This document shows positions 57,231-64,000 of a stretch of 64,000 bases of DNA, piece after piece; the stretch's first letter is position 1; each line of letters starts with the position of its first letter. Position numbers and translations under genes: made by a program. Under the pieces are notes generated by a model. The model searched no databases. It worked only from the letters and a program-made list of their open reading frames with translations, and was not told the DNA's origin. The stretch lies in the NCBI RefSeq assembly GCF_000023465.1, contig NC_014041.1, positions 3,959,501 through 4,023,500 on the forward strand, read 5' to 3'. The DNA is from Zunongwangia profunda SM-A87. GTDB taxonomy: Bacteria > Bacteroidota > Bacteroidia > Flavobacteriales > Flavobacteriaceae.

Positions 57231-57749
57231 TCAAAGAAACATAGAACGGATAAATGTGCCAATCCAAAATGGAGGTAAATGCGAAGGGTAAACACCACAA
57301 AGCTTCTTTACAATTTTAAGCCAGGCATCTATCTATTTGCCTCTTAGAGGTACCAATCTTTTACTTTTATATGCACTACGTAAAAAAACATTGCAAACGG
57401 TGAAATTTCAAACCTTAAAGGGCTCAGAAATATAAACTTTTAATGGATGGGTTACAAAAATCATTCACTGTATATAAGATAAGGTACTTAAAACTACCCA
57501 GTAACCAAAAAGTAAGAGCCCTAAACGCATCACTCGCTAAATGCAAAGCAAGTAACCCGATTATTTGAACTAGCGGCATCTGAAGATTCTAAACCTAATA
57601 CAATACGCACCTAAGTAAATTTAAAAAAATTAATCAATTGATTCATTAAAAAGTAAAACATTTCACCTTAGGGTATTTTTCCATTTTTCTTAGTCCTTTT
57701 GCTCCTTATTTATATAATGCTAGATTTACAAAAATTCATAAAATATACA
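57231..57749. other. gene-free part of the repeat-bracketed segment
   Basis: About 520 bases without a recognisable coding frame or hairpin terminator. The right part is presumably the promoter region of the lipoprotein gene. Confidence 0.5.
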
Positions 57750-58457
57750 ATGGGAAAAAAATATTTTTTAATTACTTTAATCACTCTAATAGTATCCTGT
57801 AGTTCTGACGATATTACAAATAAAAGCAACCAAAATGAAACTGAAACTGGGTTGACGGAAATAAGTAAAGTTTTAACTAATAGAAAATCTGATTCTGATT
57901 TATCACCGTTATTCTTACGATTGGGTGTTACGTCAGTTACGACTTCAAATAATAAATTATCTGCCAAAACTCAGAAAACATTTAATTTTAGGGGGAAGCA
58001 TATAGACTTTTCTGTATTCTCGGTCAAAATTGAGAAAAATTTCATTACTTTAGAACAAGATGATGAGTTTAAAATAGGCATTCTAAATAAAAAATCTTAT
58101 TTAATAACCACAGACTATAAAGGTCTTTTAAAAAAAGCAAGTGCTGAAATTTTAAAACAGAAAGAAGTATTTGCGTTGATCGCTTATTTAAATGAAATCA
58201 CTTACAACCAGGATCAAAGGGTTTCTTCTAAAAATAGTAATTCAACAATGAAATCTGAAGGTTGCAATTTTTTCACAGAACAAGGGTTTAGCGTTGGTGT
58301 GGGAGTTAATGAAACATCAGCAAAAGCTGATTTAGCCTCATCAATGGAAGACGATATCGCATCAGGTGCCACTGAAGGCTGTACTAAAATTGGAGAACCA
58401 GAAGCTGTTGCATGGACTAATGGTACAGTTTGGGTTCAAACTTGGTGTTGTAAATAA
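57750..58457 (+). CDS. lipoprotein of unknown function
   Basis: 235 aa from ATG 57750 (MGKKYFLITLITLIVSC lipobox); a longer frame begins with TTG. After the Cys comes a charged SSDDITNKSNQNET linker, then alpha/beta segments (LSPLFLRLGVTSVTTSN, FNFRGKHIDFSVFSVKIEKN, ILKQKEVFALIAYLNEIT), and a C-terminal region with cysteines: MKSEGCNFFTEQ, EGCTKIGEP and the ending WVQTWCCK. I do not recognise it. It lies inside the segment flanked by tRNA repeats and precedes a small membrane protein by 8 bases. Confidence 0.7.
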   Translation: MGKKYFLITLITLIVSCSSDDITNKSNQNETETGLTEISKVLTNRKSDSDLSPLFLRLGVTSVTTSNNKLSAKTQKTFNFRGKHIDFSVFSVKIEKNFITLEQDDEFKIGILNKKSYLITTDYKGLLKKASAEILKQKEVFALIAYLNEITYNQDQRVSSKNSNSTMKSEGCNFFTEQGFSVGVGVNETSAKADLASSMEDDIASGATEGCTKIGEPEAVAWTNGTVWVQTWCCK

Positions 58458-58465
58458 AAAATAAA

Positions 58466-58696
58466 ATGAATATGAGACTTTTAATGATTTGGCCATATCA
58501 AATTGTACTTTTTATAGTCGCTATTTTAGGATTGTTTCTACTTGCTTTTACGCTATTAATGAGAAAAGAGAAAAAATTAAATTTTTTTCTTTGGCTTATT
58601 TTAATAATCGTAATTCCTATTTTTGGCCCACTAACATATATCGCTAATTATTTTTATATAAAAAAATCTAGCATAAATCAATTTCATGAACTATAG
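58466..58696 (+). CDS. small PLDc_N-like membrane protein
   Basis: 76 aa. Two transmembrane helices: VLFIVAILGLFLLAFTLL and FFLWLILIIVIPIFGPLTYI, the second with the typical IPxFGPxxYI of the PLDc_N (phospholipase D-nuclease N-terminal-like) family. Stand-alone PLDc_N proteins of this size are often immunity-like partners, which is inference here. It follows the lipoprotein gene by 8 bases and ends before a terminator. Confidence 0.7.
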   Translation: MNMRLLMIWPYQIVLFIVAILGLFLLAFTLLMRKEKKLNFFLWLILIIVIPIFGPLTYIANYFYIKKSSINQFHEL

Positions 58697-58744
58697 AAAG
58701 TTATGAATCGTCGTAAAATTTAATAGGTTTTAAAGATTTCATTG

Positions 58745-58776
58745 AATCCTGTGAAGCTAGCTTCACAGGATTTTTG
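58745..58776 (+). terminator. terminator of the lipoprotein/PLDc_N operon
   Basis: Perfect 12-pair stem AATCCTGTGAAG / CTTCACAGGATT, CTAG loop, T-run. Confidence 0.9.
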
Positions 58777-58795
58777 CTATGTATTAAGTATAAAC

Positions 58796-58918
58796 CTAGG
58801 TATTTTTAAATGAAGACCCTGGATGTGGTCTTTTATTATTATAAGTATCTATCGATTGCCTGATTAATTTTTTGAATTGTTTCAAGCGGTACTGCATTTA
58901 TTAGGCTTGATCCGAAAT
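58796..58918 (-). pseudogene. IS3-type transposase C-terminal remnant
   Basis: One frame reads LETIQKINQAIDRY and the next reads YNNKRPHPGSSFKNT, the well-known (Y)NxxRPH end of IS3-family integrase-core transposases. A shift of one base separates them. Nothing else of the insertion sequence is visible. Confidence 0.6.
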
Positions 58919-58939
58919 ACCGGAGAAAGAAAAGCTTAT

Positions 58940-58979
58940 AAAAACAAAAAACCCTCTAAATCAAAAAGATAAAGAGGGT
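58940..58979 (-). terminator. terminator of the tRNA-Gly/tRNA-Leu transcript
   Basis: On the minus strand ACCCTCT ... AGAGGGT followed by TTTTTTG and more T, just after the tRNA-Leu 3' end. Confidence 0.8.
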
Positions 58980-58984
58980 CTTTG

Positions 58985-59070
58985 TACTCGGAGCGGGACT
59001 TGAACCCGCACGAACGTTGCTGTTCATTGGATTTTAAGTCCAACGTGTCTACCAATTCCACCATCCGAGC
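58985..59070 (-). tRNA. tRNA-Leu(UAA)
   Basis: 86 nt, cloverleaf complete with a long variable arm. Acceptor GCTCGGA / TCCGAGT (G1-U72 wobble as in the E. coli leucine tRNA), T-arm GGGTTCAAGTCCC, anticodon TAA in the loop of TTGGACTTAAAATCCAA. The CCA is not encoded. Confidence 0.95.
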
Positions 59071-59097
59071 ATAATATTATATATACTGAGCGAAAAA
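58990..59097. repeat. right 108-bp direct repeat (tRNA-Leu region)
   Basis: Second copy of the repeat at 57123-57230, offset 1867 bases, with the intact tRNA-Leu and the 3' acceptor strand of the intact tRNA-Gly. Confidence 0.9.
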
Positions 59098-59161
59098 CGG
59101 GATTCGAACCCGCGACCTCCACCTTGGCAAGGTGGCGCTCTACCAACTGAGCTATTTTCGC
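59089..59161 (-). tRNA. tRNA-Gly(GCC)
   Basis: 73 nt, acceptor GCGAAAA / TTTTCGC, D-arm AGCTCAGTTGGTAGAGC, anticodon GCC in CTTGCCAAG, T-arm CGGGTTCGAATCCCG. It is transcribed ahead of tRNA-Leu with an 18-base spacer. Confidence 0.95.
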
Positions 59162-59252
59162 GTATTTAAAAGAACTTTCGGTTTTTACCGATGCGCAATT
59201 GTTTATTGCGGATGCAAATTTAGCACATTTCTTAAAACGACAAAGCTTTTTT

Positions 59253-61889
59253 TTAATTTTTTGCGTTTTCTTGCTTCTTTTTTTGTTTTACCGAGAGCAT
59301 TCGCTTGATCTCATTTAGTTTCATCAAGGCTTCCACCGGCGTAAGTGTATCAATATCAATATTTAACAATTCATCACGCAAATCTTCCAATAGAGGGTCA
59401 TCCAGATTAAAAAAACTGAGCTGCATTTCTTCTTCAGCAGATTTTTTTAAAACCTCACTGCTTTCTTCCATTTTATGGGTTTGTTCGAGCTTCTGTAAAA
59501 TTTTATTGGCACGATGTAAAACTTGCTGTGGCATTCCCGCCATTTTTGCTACATGAATTCCAAAACTATGTTCGCTCCCACCGGGAACCAACTTCCGCAG
59601 AAAAAGGACATTATCCTGTAATTCCTTTACAGATACATTATAATTCTTAATTCGGCTAAAAGTATCACACATTTCATTTAACTCGTGATAATGTGTGGCA
59701 AATAGCGTTTTTGGGCGTGATGGATGTTCGTGCAAGTATTCACTAATCGCCCAGGCAATCGAAATCCCGTCATAAGTACTGGTACCACGACCAATCTCAT
59801 CTAAAAGCACTAAACTACGCTCAGAAATGTTATTAAGGATATTAGCGGTTTCGTTCATCTCTACCATAAACGTAGATTCACCCATCGAGATATTATCGCT
59901 GGCACCAACTCTGGTAAAAATTTTATCCACTAAACCAATATTAGCCGATTTTGCCGGCACAAAACTTCCCATTTGAGCCATAAGTACAATAAGTGCCGTT
60001 TGACGTAGAATAGCCGACTTACCACTCATATTAGGCCCGGTAATCATAATCACCTGCTGTTCCTCGCGATCTAATAAAACGCTGTTGGTCACATACGATT
60101 CTCCAATAGGCAATTGCTTTTCGATCACCGGATGGCGACCGTCTTCAATTTGTAACTCGAATCCCTCTTCAATTTCAGGCTTGCTATATTGCTCGATTTT
60201 GGCCTGCTGTGCAAACGAGCATAGACAATCCATCTGCGCGATCAACTGCGCGTTTTGTTGTACCGGCTGAATATAATCGTTCATCCAAAGCACCAGTTTC
60301 GAAAATAATTCCTGCTCTAATTGCAGAATCTTCTCTTCAGCACCTAAAATTTTCGCTTCGTATTCCTTTAATTCTTCGGTAATATAACGTTCCGCATTTA
60401 CCAGCGTTTGTTTTCTTACCCACTCGGCCGGCACCTTATCTTTGTGCGTGTTTCGCACTTCGATATAATAGCCGTACACATTATTATTCCCAATCTTTAG
60501 CGAAGTAATCCCGGTAGCAGCACTTTCACGCTCCAACATATTATCCAGGTAATCTTTTCCTGAAAATGCAATATCCCGCAATTCATCTAATTCTTTATGA
60601 AAACCTCTGGCGATTACATTTCCTTTCTGAATCAAAACCGGTGCTTCCTCATTAATACTTTCGGTTATTTTAGACCGAAGTAATTCGCAAGCATGTAAAT
60701 TATCACCAATAACTTTTAAGGCTTCGTTATCACATCCTAAAGCAGTTTCTTTAACCGGAATAATGGCTTCTAAAGAATTTTTAAGCTGAATGACTTCTCT
60801 TGGTGAAACTTTACCGGTGGCCACTTTGGAAATTAAACGCTCTAAATCGCTCATTTCCTTGATCTGCTCTTGTATTTTATATAAGACCTCAGGATGATCT
60901 AATAGAAAACCAACAACTTCGTGACGTTTTTTTATTTTTTCTGAATTCTTTAAAGGCAACGCCAACCAGCGCTTTAACAACCGACCGCCCATAGGCGAAA
61001 TCGTCTTATCGATTACCTCTAAAAGCGTTACCGCATTAGCGGCTGTACTGTGATATAGTTCAAGATTCCTGATGGTAAATCGATCCATCCAGACATACTC
61101 TTCTTCCGCAATCCGGCTAATCGCTGTAATATGCTGAAGTTTGTTATGCTGCGTTTCTGCCAGATAATGTAAAATAGCTCCTGAGGCGATAATTCCTTCT
61201 TCCAAGTGAGATACCCCAAAACCTTTTAAAGAAGCGGTTTTAAAATGATTATTTAGCGTTTCACTTGCAAAATCATTTTTAAACACCCAATCTTCAAGAT
61301 AGAAAACATGGTAATCTTCGCCGAAATCTAATGCAAAATTCTTTTTATATTTCTTCTGAATTAAAACTTCACTCGGACTAAAATTCTGAAGTAATTTATC
61401 GATATATTCCTGAGTTCCCTGCGCGGTTAAAAATTCACCTGTTGAAACATCCAAAAACGAGATTCCAAGGTTTCTTTTTCCGTAGTGAATCGCACAAAGA
61501 AAATTATTCGATTTACTGTTTAATACCTCATCGCTTAAGGCTACACCCGGAGTTACCAGTTCGATCACACCACGTTTAACGATTTTCTTGGTCATTTTTG
61601 GATCTTCTAACTGATCGCAAATCGCTACCCGTTGTCCGGCCTTTACCAGTTTTGGTAAATACGTATTTAAAGAATGATGTGGAAAGCCCGCAAGTTCACT
61701 ACGCTCACCGCCATTATTTCTATTGGTAAGTACAATATTTAAAATTCGGGCGGCCACCACAGCATCTGCTCCAAAAGTTTCATAAAAATCCCCTACTCTA
61801 AACAATAACATTGCATCGGGATATTTAGCTTTTATCGCCAAATACTGCTTCATTAAAGGGGTCACTTTTGCTTCTTTTTTTGCTGCCAA
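59253..61889 (-). CDS. mutS: DNA mismatch repair protein MutS
   Basis: Recognises mismatches and small loops and recruits MutL. 878 aa, normal length. The mismatch-contacting Phe-Tyr-Glu motif is in [13 protein letters not shown] near residue 35; the Walker A is [12 protein letters not shown] near 612-619; Walker B is [16 protein letters not shown]; and the C-terminal helix-turn-helix ATP-domain signature is FATHYHEL. Translation appears to start at TTG 61889 ([15 protein letters not shown]); the next in-frame ATG is Met13. A 7-bp tandem repeat lies about 100 bases upstream. Confidence 0.95.
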   Translation of the reverse strand: MAAKKEAKVTPLMKQYLAIKAKYPDAMLLFRVGDFYETFGADAVVAARILNIVLTNRNNGGERSELAGFPHHSLNTYLPKLVKAGQRVAICDQLEDPKMTKKIVKRGVIELVTPGVALSDEVLNSKSNNFLCAIHYGKRNLGISFLDVSTGEFLTAQGTQEYIDKLLQNFSPSEVLIQKKYKKNFALDFGEDYHVFYLEDWVFKNDFASETLNNHFKTASLKGFGVSHLEEGIIASGAILHYLAETQHNKLQHITAISRIAEEEYVWMDRFTIRNLELYHSTAANAVTLLEVIDKTISPMGGRLLKRWLALPLKNSEKIKKRHEVVGFLLDHPEVLYKIQEQIKEMSDLERLISKVATGKVSPREVIQLKNSLEAIIPVKETALGCDNEALKVIGDNLHACELLRSKITESINEEAPVLIQKGNVIARGFHKELDELRDIAFSGKDYLDNMLERESAATGITSLKIGNNNVYGYYIEVRNTHKDKVPAEWVRKQTLVNAERYITEELKEYEAKILGAEEKILQLEQELFSKLVLWMNDYIQPVQQNAQLIAQMDCLCSFAQQAKIEQYSKPEIEEGFELQIEDGRHPVIEKQLPIGESYVTNSVLLDREEQQVIMITGPNMSGKSAILRQTALIVLMAQMGSFVPAKSANIGLVDKIFTRVGASDNISMGESTFMVEMNETANILNNISERSLVLLDEIGRGTSTYDGISIAWAISEYLHEHPSRPKTLFATHYHELNEMCDTFSRIKNYNVSVKELQDNVLFLRKLVPGGSEHSFGIHVAKMAGMPQQVLHRANKILQKLEQTHKMEESSEVLKKSAEEEMQLSFFNLDDPLLEDLRDELLNIDIDTLTPVEALMKLNEIKRMLSVKQKKKQENAKN

Positions 61890-61988
61890 ACCATGAAAAT
61901 TTTAGAACCGCTAAAATACAGAAACCTGCTTGCCAATCGATAAATTGAAGCCTCATTTTTATTCACAAGTTTTTTACAGTTAGATGTT

Positions 61989-62016
61989 GTGAGTAGTGAG
62001 TAGTGAGTAGTGAGTA
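61989..62016. repeat. 7-bp tandem repeat (GTGAGTA x4)
   Basis: Four perfect units about 100-130 bases upstream of the mutS start. Each unit is not a multiple of three. Confidence 0.9.
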
Positions 62017-62146
62017 AGGTTTGCATTCTTAGCTGAATTACAAACCTGAACAAGAATTTTATCAACCGCCTGTCGGCAGCCAGGCTTGATTTCTTGCTCC
62101 TGAGTTTTGATTCTCTATTTCCTAACTCCTAATTAAAAAGATTTCT

Positions 62147-62335
62147 CGACTTCACTTTGTTACGCCCACCTGCCGGCAAGGCAGGCTCAAAATGACGAAG
62201 AACTGTTTTTTTGCTTTCCCTTATTCTATTGAAATCTATTCATTATTTCACGAAATTACCATTCACAAACATAGGATGACATACATTGAAGTCATTTCGA
62301 CTGAAGCGCAGCGCAATGGAGAAATCTCTTTAAGG
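62147..62335. repeat. pair of inverted dispersed flavobacterial repeats
   Basis: 62147-62200 reads, on the minus strand, CGTCATTTTGAGC ... AAGTCGAGAAATCTT; 62290-62335 reads GTCATTTCGACTGAAGCGC ... GAGAAATCTC on the plus strand. This is the GTCATTTCGA-GAGAAATCTC intergenic repeat common in Flavobacteriaceae. Function unknown. Confidence 0.6.
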
Positions 62336-62443
62336 ATTTAAATTCAAAATAATGTCATAAATCATTATTCCCACGTCTTGCTTTTATTATCAATCCTCTC
62401 ACATCTCTACTCTTATTCTCCTACTAAAACATTTCAGATTACA

Positions 62444-63715
62444 TCACAGCTGCTGTAGTTTCGATTCCCATTTGCTATCGGCTAAGAACTTTCGATAATC
62501 CTGAATGGTAAGCATATCCTGAATCGCCTGCTTTTTATCTTCCGCATTTTCGTAATAGGATTTACAGATTTCATAACCAATCCAATATCCTAAATCTGGA
62601 TAACTATCTTTTGAAGCTTTACTATAATTGCCAATCCAATTGCTGTAGCGATCGTAGTACATATCCTTATTAAAGTCGGCCCAAATTTGTTTTTCTTTCC
62701 CTTTGGCCCAATCAAATATTTTCCTATTTGCAGTTTCACCGCTAATTAATTCTCCTATAAAATCGGCCATACCTTCACTTATAGCATAACCAAGGGTAAT
62801 AGTATCATTTTTAAGGCCATCTTGCTGAAAATGTATTAATTCATGTGAAACGATATACGGAATATTTTCTGATTGATTCATCAATAATTTATCTCCAAAA
62901 TCCAGTTCTTGCGTATTCACATCTTCTCCATCACTCATCTGGTTTATTCCAATAAGCAAACCAGCAGATGAAACTGTTCCTCCACTGGTAAATGCCCCCA
63001 TAACAAAATAAACATCCGGAAATTTAGCCGATGGGTAAATCTCCTTAAGTTCTTTAAAACTTTTTTGGATATCCTTTTTATACTCATCTACTTTAAGCGT
63101 ATTCTGTCTTATGGTTTGATAAAGTTTAGGATGACTATTAATATGCTTTATAAAATAATCTTTAGACCTTACTTTCAATCCCATATAATCCTGCATTCCT
63201 GGACTAGCTTTTTCGAAATAATATTGGTTATAAATGCTCGCTGCCTGATTTGAGCTATCCTGCGCTAAATCATAAGCCTCCCAAAAATTGTGGACATCCT
63301 GTACTACAATATTTGCCAATTCTGGATCTGTATTAAACGTATCTGATTCTGAAAGTCCACTAATCAATTTTTCCCATCTCTGGTCTTGATGTAAAATCTC
63401 CAAATCCGAATCTGATAAAAGATGAGATTTCTCTGCTAAACCATAATCAATTGCTTTATCTAACATTACAAAAGCACTATCTATGCTTTCCTGTAAAGCC
63501 AAACAGCACGCAGCATTATAAGCTGCGCTCTTTTTCTGAACTTTGAAATCGGCAACTTCAATAAATTGAATATAATTTTTAGTTGCTAACGCATAATCCT
63601 TGGATTGGTAATTTCTATCTGCTTCTTTTTTAATCCTGAAAGGATCTATTTTCTCTTGAGCGTTTAATTGATTGATTAAAATTGAAATAAATAAAAGAAG
63701 TACTATTTTCTTCAT
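62444..63715 (-). CDS. secreted TPR-zinc protease (DUF2268-like)
   Basis: 423 aa with signal peptide MKKIVLLLFISILINQLNAQ. N-terminal TPR-like helices (ADRNYQSKDYALATKNYIQFIE, AAYNAACCLALQESIDSAFV) are followed by a putative metalloprotease domain with the zinc motif HELIHFQ near residue 290 and a downstream glutamate region ISEGMADFIGEL. Similar in layout to DUF2268 predicted Zn-proteases. Periplasmic; substrate unknown. Confidence 0.82.
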   Translation of the reverse strand: MKKIVLLLFISILINQLNAQEKIDPFRIKKEADRNYQSKDYALATKNYIQFIEVADFKVQKKSAAYNAACCLALQESIDSAFVMLDKAIDYGLAEKSHLLSDSDLEILHQDQRWEKLISGLSESDTFNTDPELANIVVQDVHNFWEAYDLAQDSSNQAASIYNQYYFEKASPGMQDYMGLKVRSKDYFIKHINSHPKLYQTIRQNTLKVDEYKKDIQKSFKELKEIYPSAKFPDVYFVMGAFTSGGTVSSAGLLIGINQMSDGEDVNTQELDFGDKLLMNQSENIPYIVSHELIHFQQDGLKNDTITLGYAISEGMADFIGELISGETANRKIFDWAKGKEKQIWADFNKDMYYDRYSNWIGNYSKASKDSYPDLGYWIGYEICKSYYENAEDKKQAIQDMLTIQDYRKFLADSKWESKLQQL

Positions 63716-64000
63716 AAGATGTTTTTTCTAAAGACGCACAACTATCAAATTCGTTACAACTAAAAACTGCATGGACCACATAATTTATTGCCTACGATTT
63801 CTAATACAAATCAAAAACCAAATGTAATATCAGGAGCCGAACTCAGCATGACCAACCTTTCCAGATTAGGTTAGCGCTTCGTTAACTTTCAATTTTACGA
63901 GAAATTTTCGATAGACCAGGTTTTATTCAAAATTCAATATTTTTGATCCTGTTTCCAGGTTCTTGCTTCGTGATCTTTTCTGTAACAGCGAAGCGGTCTA
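63716..64000. other. right end of window, no gene seen
   Basis: About 285 bases of spacer without a credible frame, hairpin terminator or RNA. It should contain the promoter of the zinc protease gene. Confidence 0.4.

Larger units (their letters stand above)
61890..62443. other. non-coding region with a simple repeat and dispersed elements
   Basis: Between mutS and the zinc protease gene. Contains the GTGAGTA x4 array (61989-62016), two GC-rich stem-like words (CCTGTCGGCAGCCAGG near 62070 and CCTGCCGGCAAGGCAGG near 62169), and two copies, in opposite orientation, of a GTCATTTCGA...GAGAAATCT-type element. No gene seen. Confidence 0.6.

Noticed and set aside
61862..62065. Minus-strand frame overlapping the mutS start with the 7-bp repeat inside
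   Set aside because: It encodes low-complexity sequence from the simple repeat and has no signal peptide or family resemblance.

Overview
The window looks like a chromosomal segment of a marine-type member of the Flavobacteriaceae (Bacteroidota), perhaps near Zunongwangia, Gramella or Salegentibacter. The grounds are two SusC/SusD pairs, many short lipoproteins with Bacteroidota lipoboxes, flavobacterial promoter words (TAnnTTTG), a laminarin-type polysaccharide utilisation locus (PUL), 2TM-domain and DUF427 proteins, and general protein similarity. Genus is inference.

Layout. 1-8.7 kb: 3' part of a NupC-type nucleoside transporter, a VOC protein, a large lipoprotein, thyA with two tandem TonB-C-like secreted proteins, the ergothioneine pair egtB-egtD, a secreted protein and a DUF427 protein. 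8.8-13.6 kb: class V aminotransferase, 2TM protein, dihydrofolate reductase, fructosamine kinase, flavin-type stress protein, fabD. 13.9-19.8 kb: an orphan SusC-SusD-lipoprotein operon without hydrolases. 19.8-24.3 kb: a scarred region with a frameshifted secreted-protein gene, a Tat-type Gfo/Idh/MocA oxidoreductase, a DegT aminotransferase and several decayed fragments, including a reciprocal pair showing that a block was duplicated or separated. 24.4-26.6 kb: waaA and three small acidic lipoproteins, two with 11-residue repeats.

26.7-41.1 kb is the clearest functional unit, all on the minus strand: membrane-spanning propeller/HTH regulator, SusC, SusD, a PKD plus triple-module surface glycan-binding protein, PKD-GH16, GH3 and GH16. 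This is the content expected for import and depolymerisation of laminarin or another beta-1,3-glucan. A hairpin lies between the first GH16 and GH3, and two head-to-tail 11-bp repeats lie upstream of susC.

41.2-51.8 kb: LexA/CI-like repressor divergent from a D-Ala-D-Ala dipeptidase, a GAF-PAS protein with a histidine box but no ATPase domain, a large zinc metalloprotease lipoprotein, and katG. 51.8-56.9 kb: small secreted proteins, a decayed proline dehydrogenase gene, a Crp-like regulator with a flavodoxin-fold reductase, a DUF3575 protein and a membrane AraC regulator.

57.1-59.2 kb holds the most unusual structure. Two 108-bp near-identical direct repeats, each carrying tRNA-Leu(UAA) and the 3' end of tRNA-Gly, bracket about 1.76 kb with an unknown lipoprotein gene, a small PLDc_N-like membrane protein gene and an IS3-type transposase remnant. 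One tRNA-Leu copy is intact; the other lacks its 3' acceptor end. 59.2-64 kb: mutS, with a 7-bp tandem repeat in its upstream region, dispersed flavobacterial repeats, and a secreted zinc protease.
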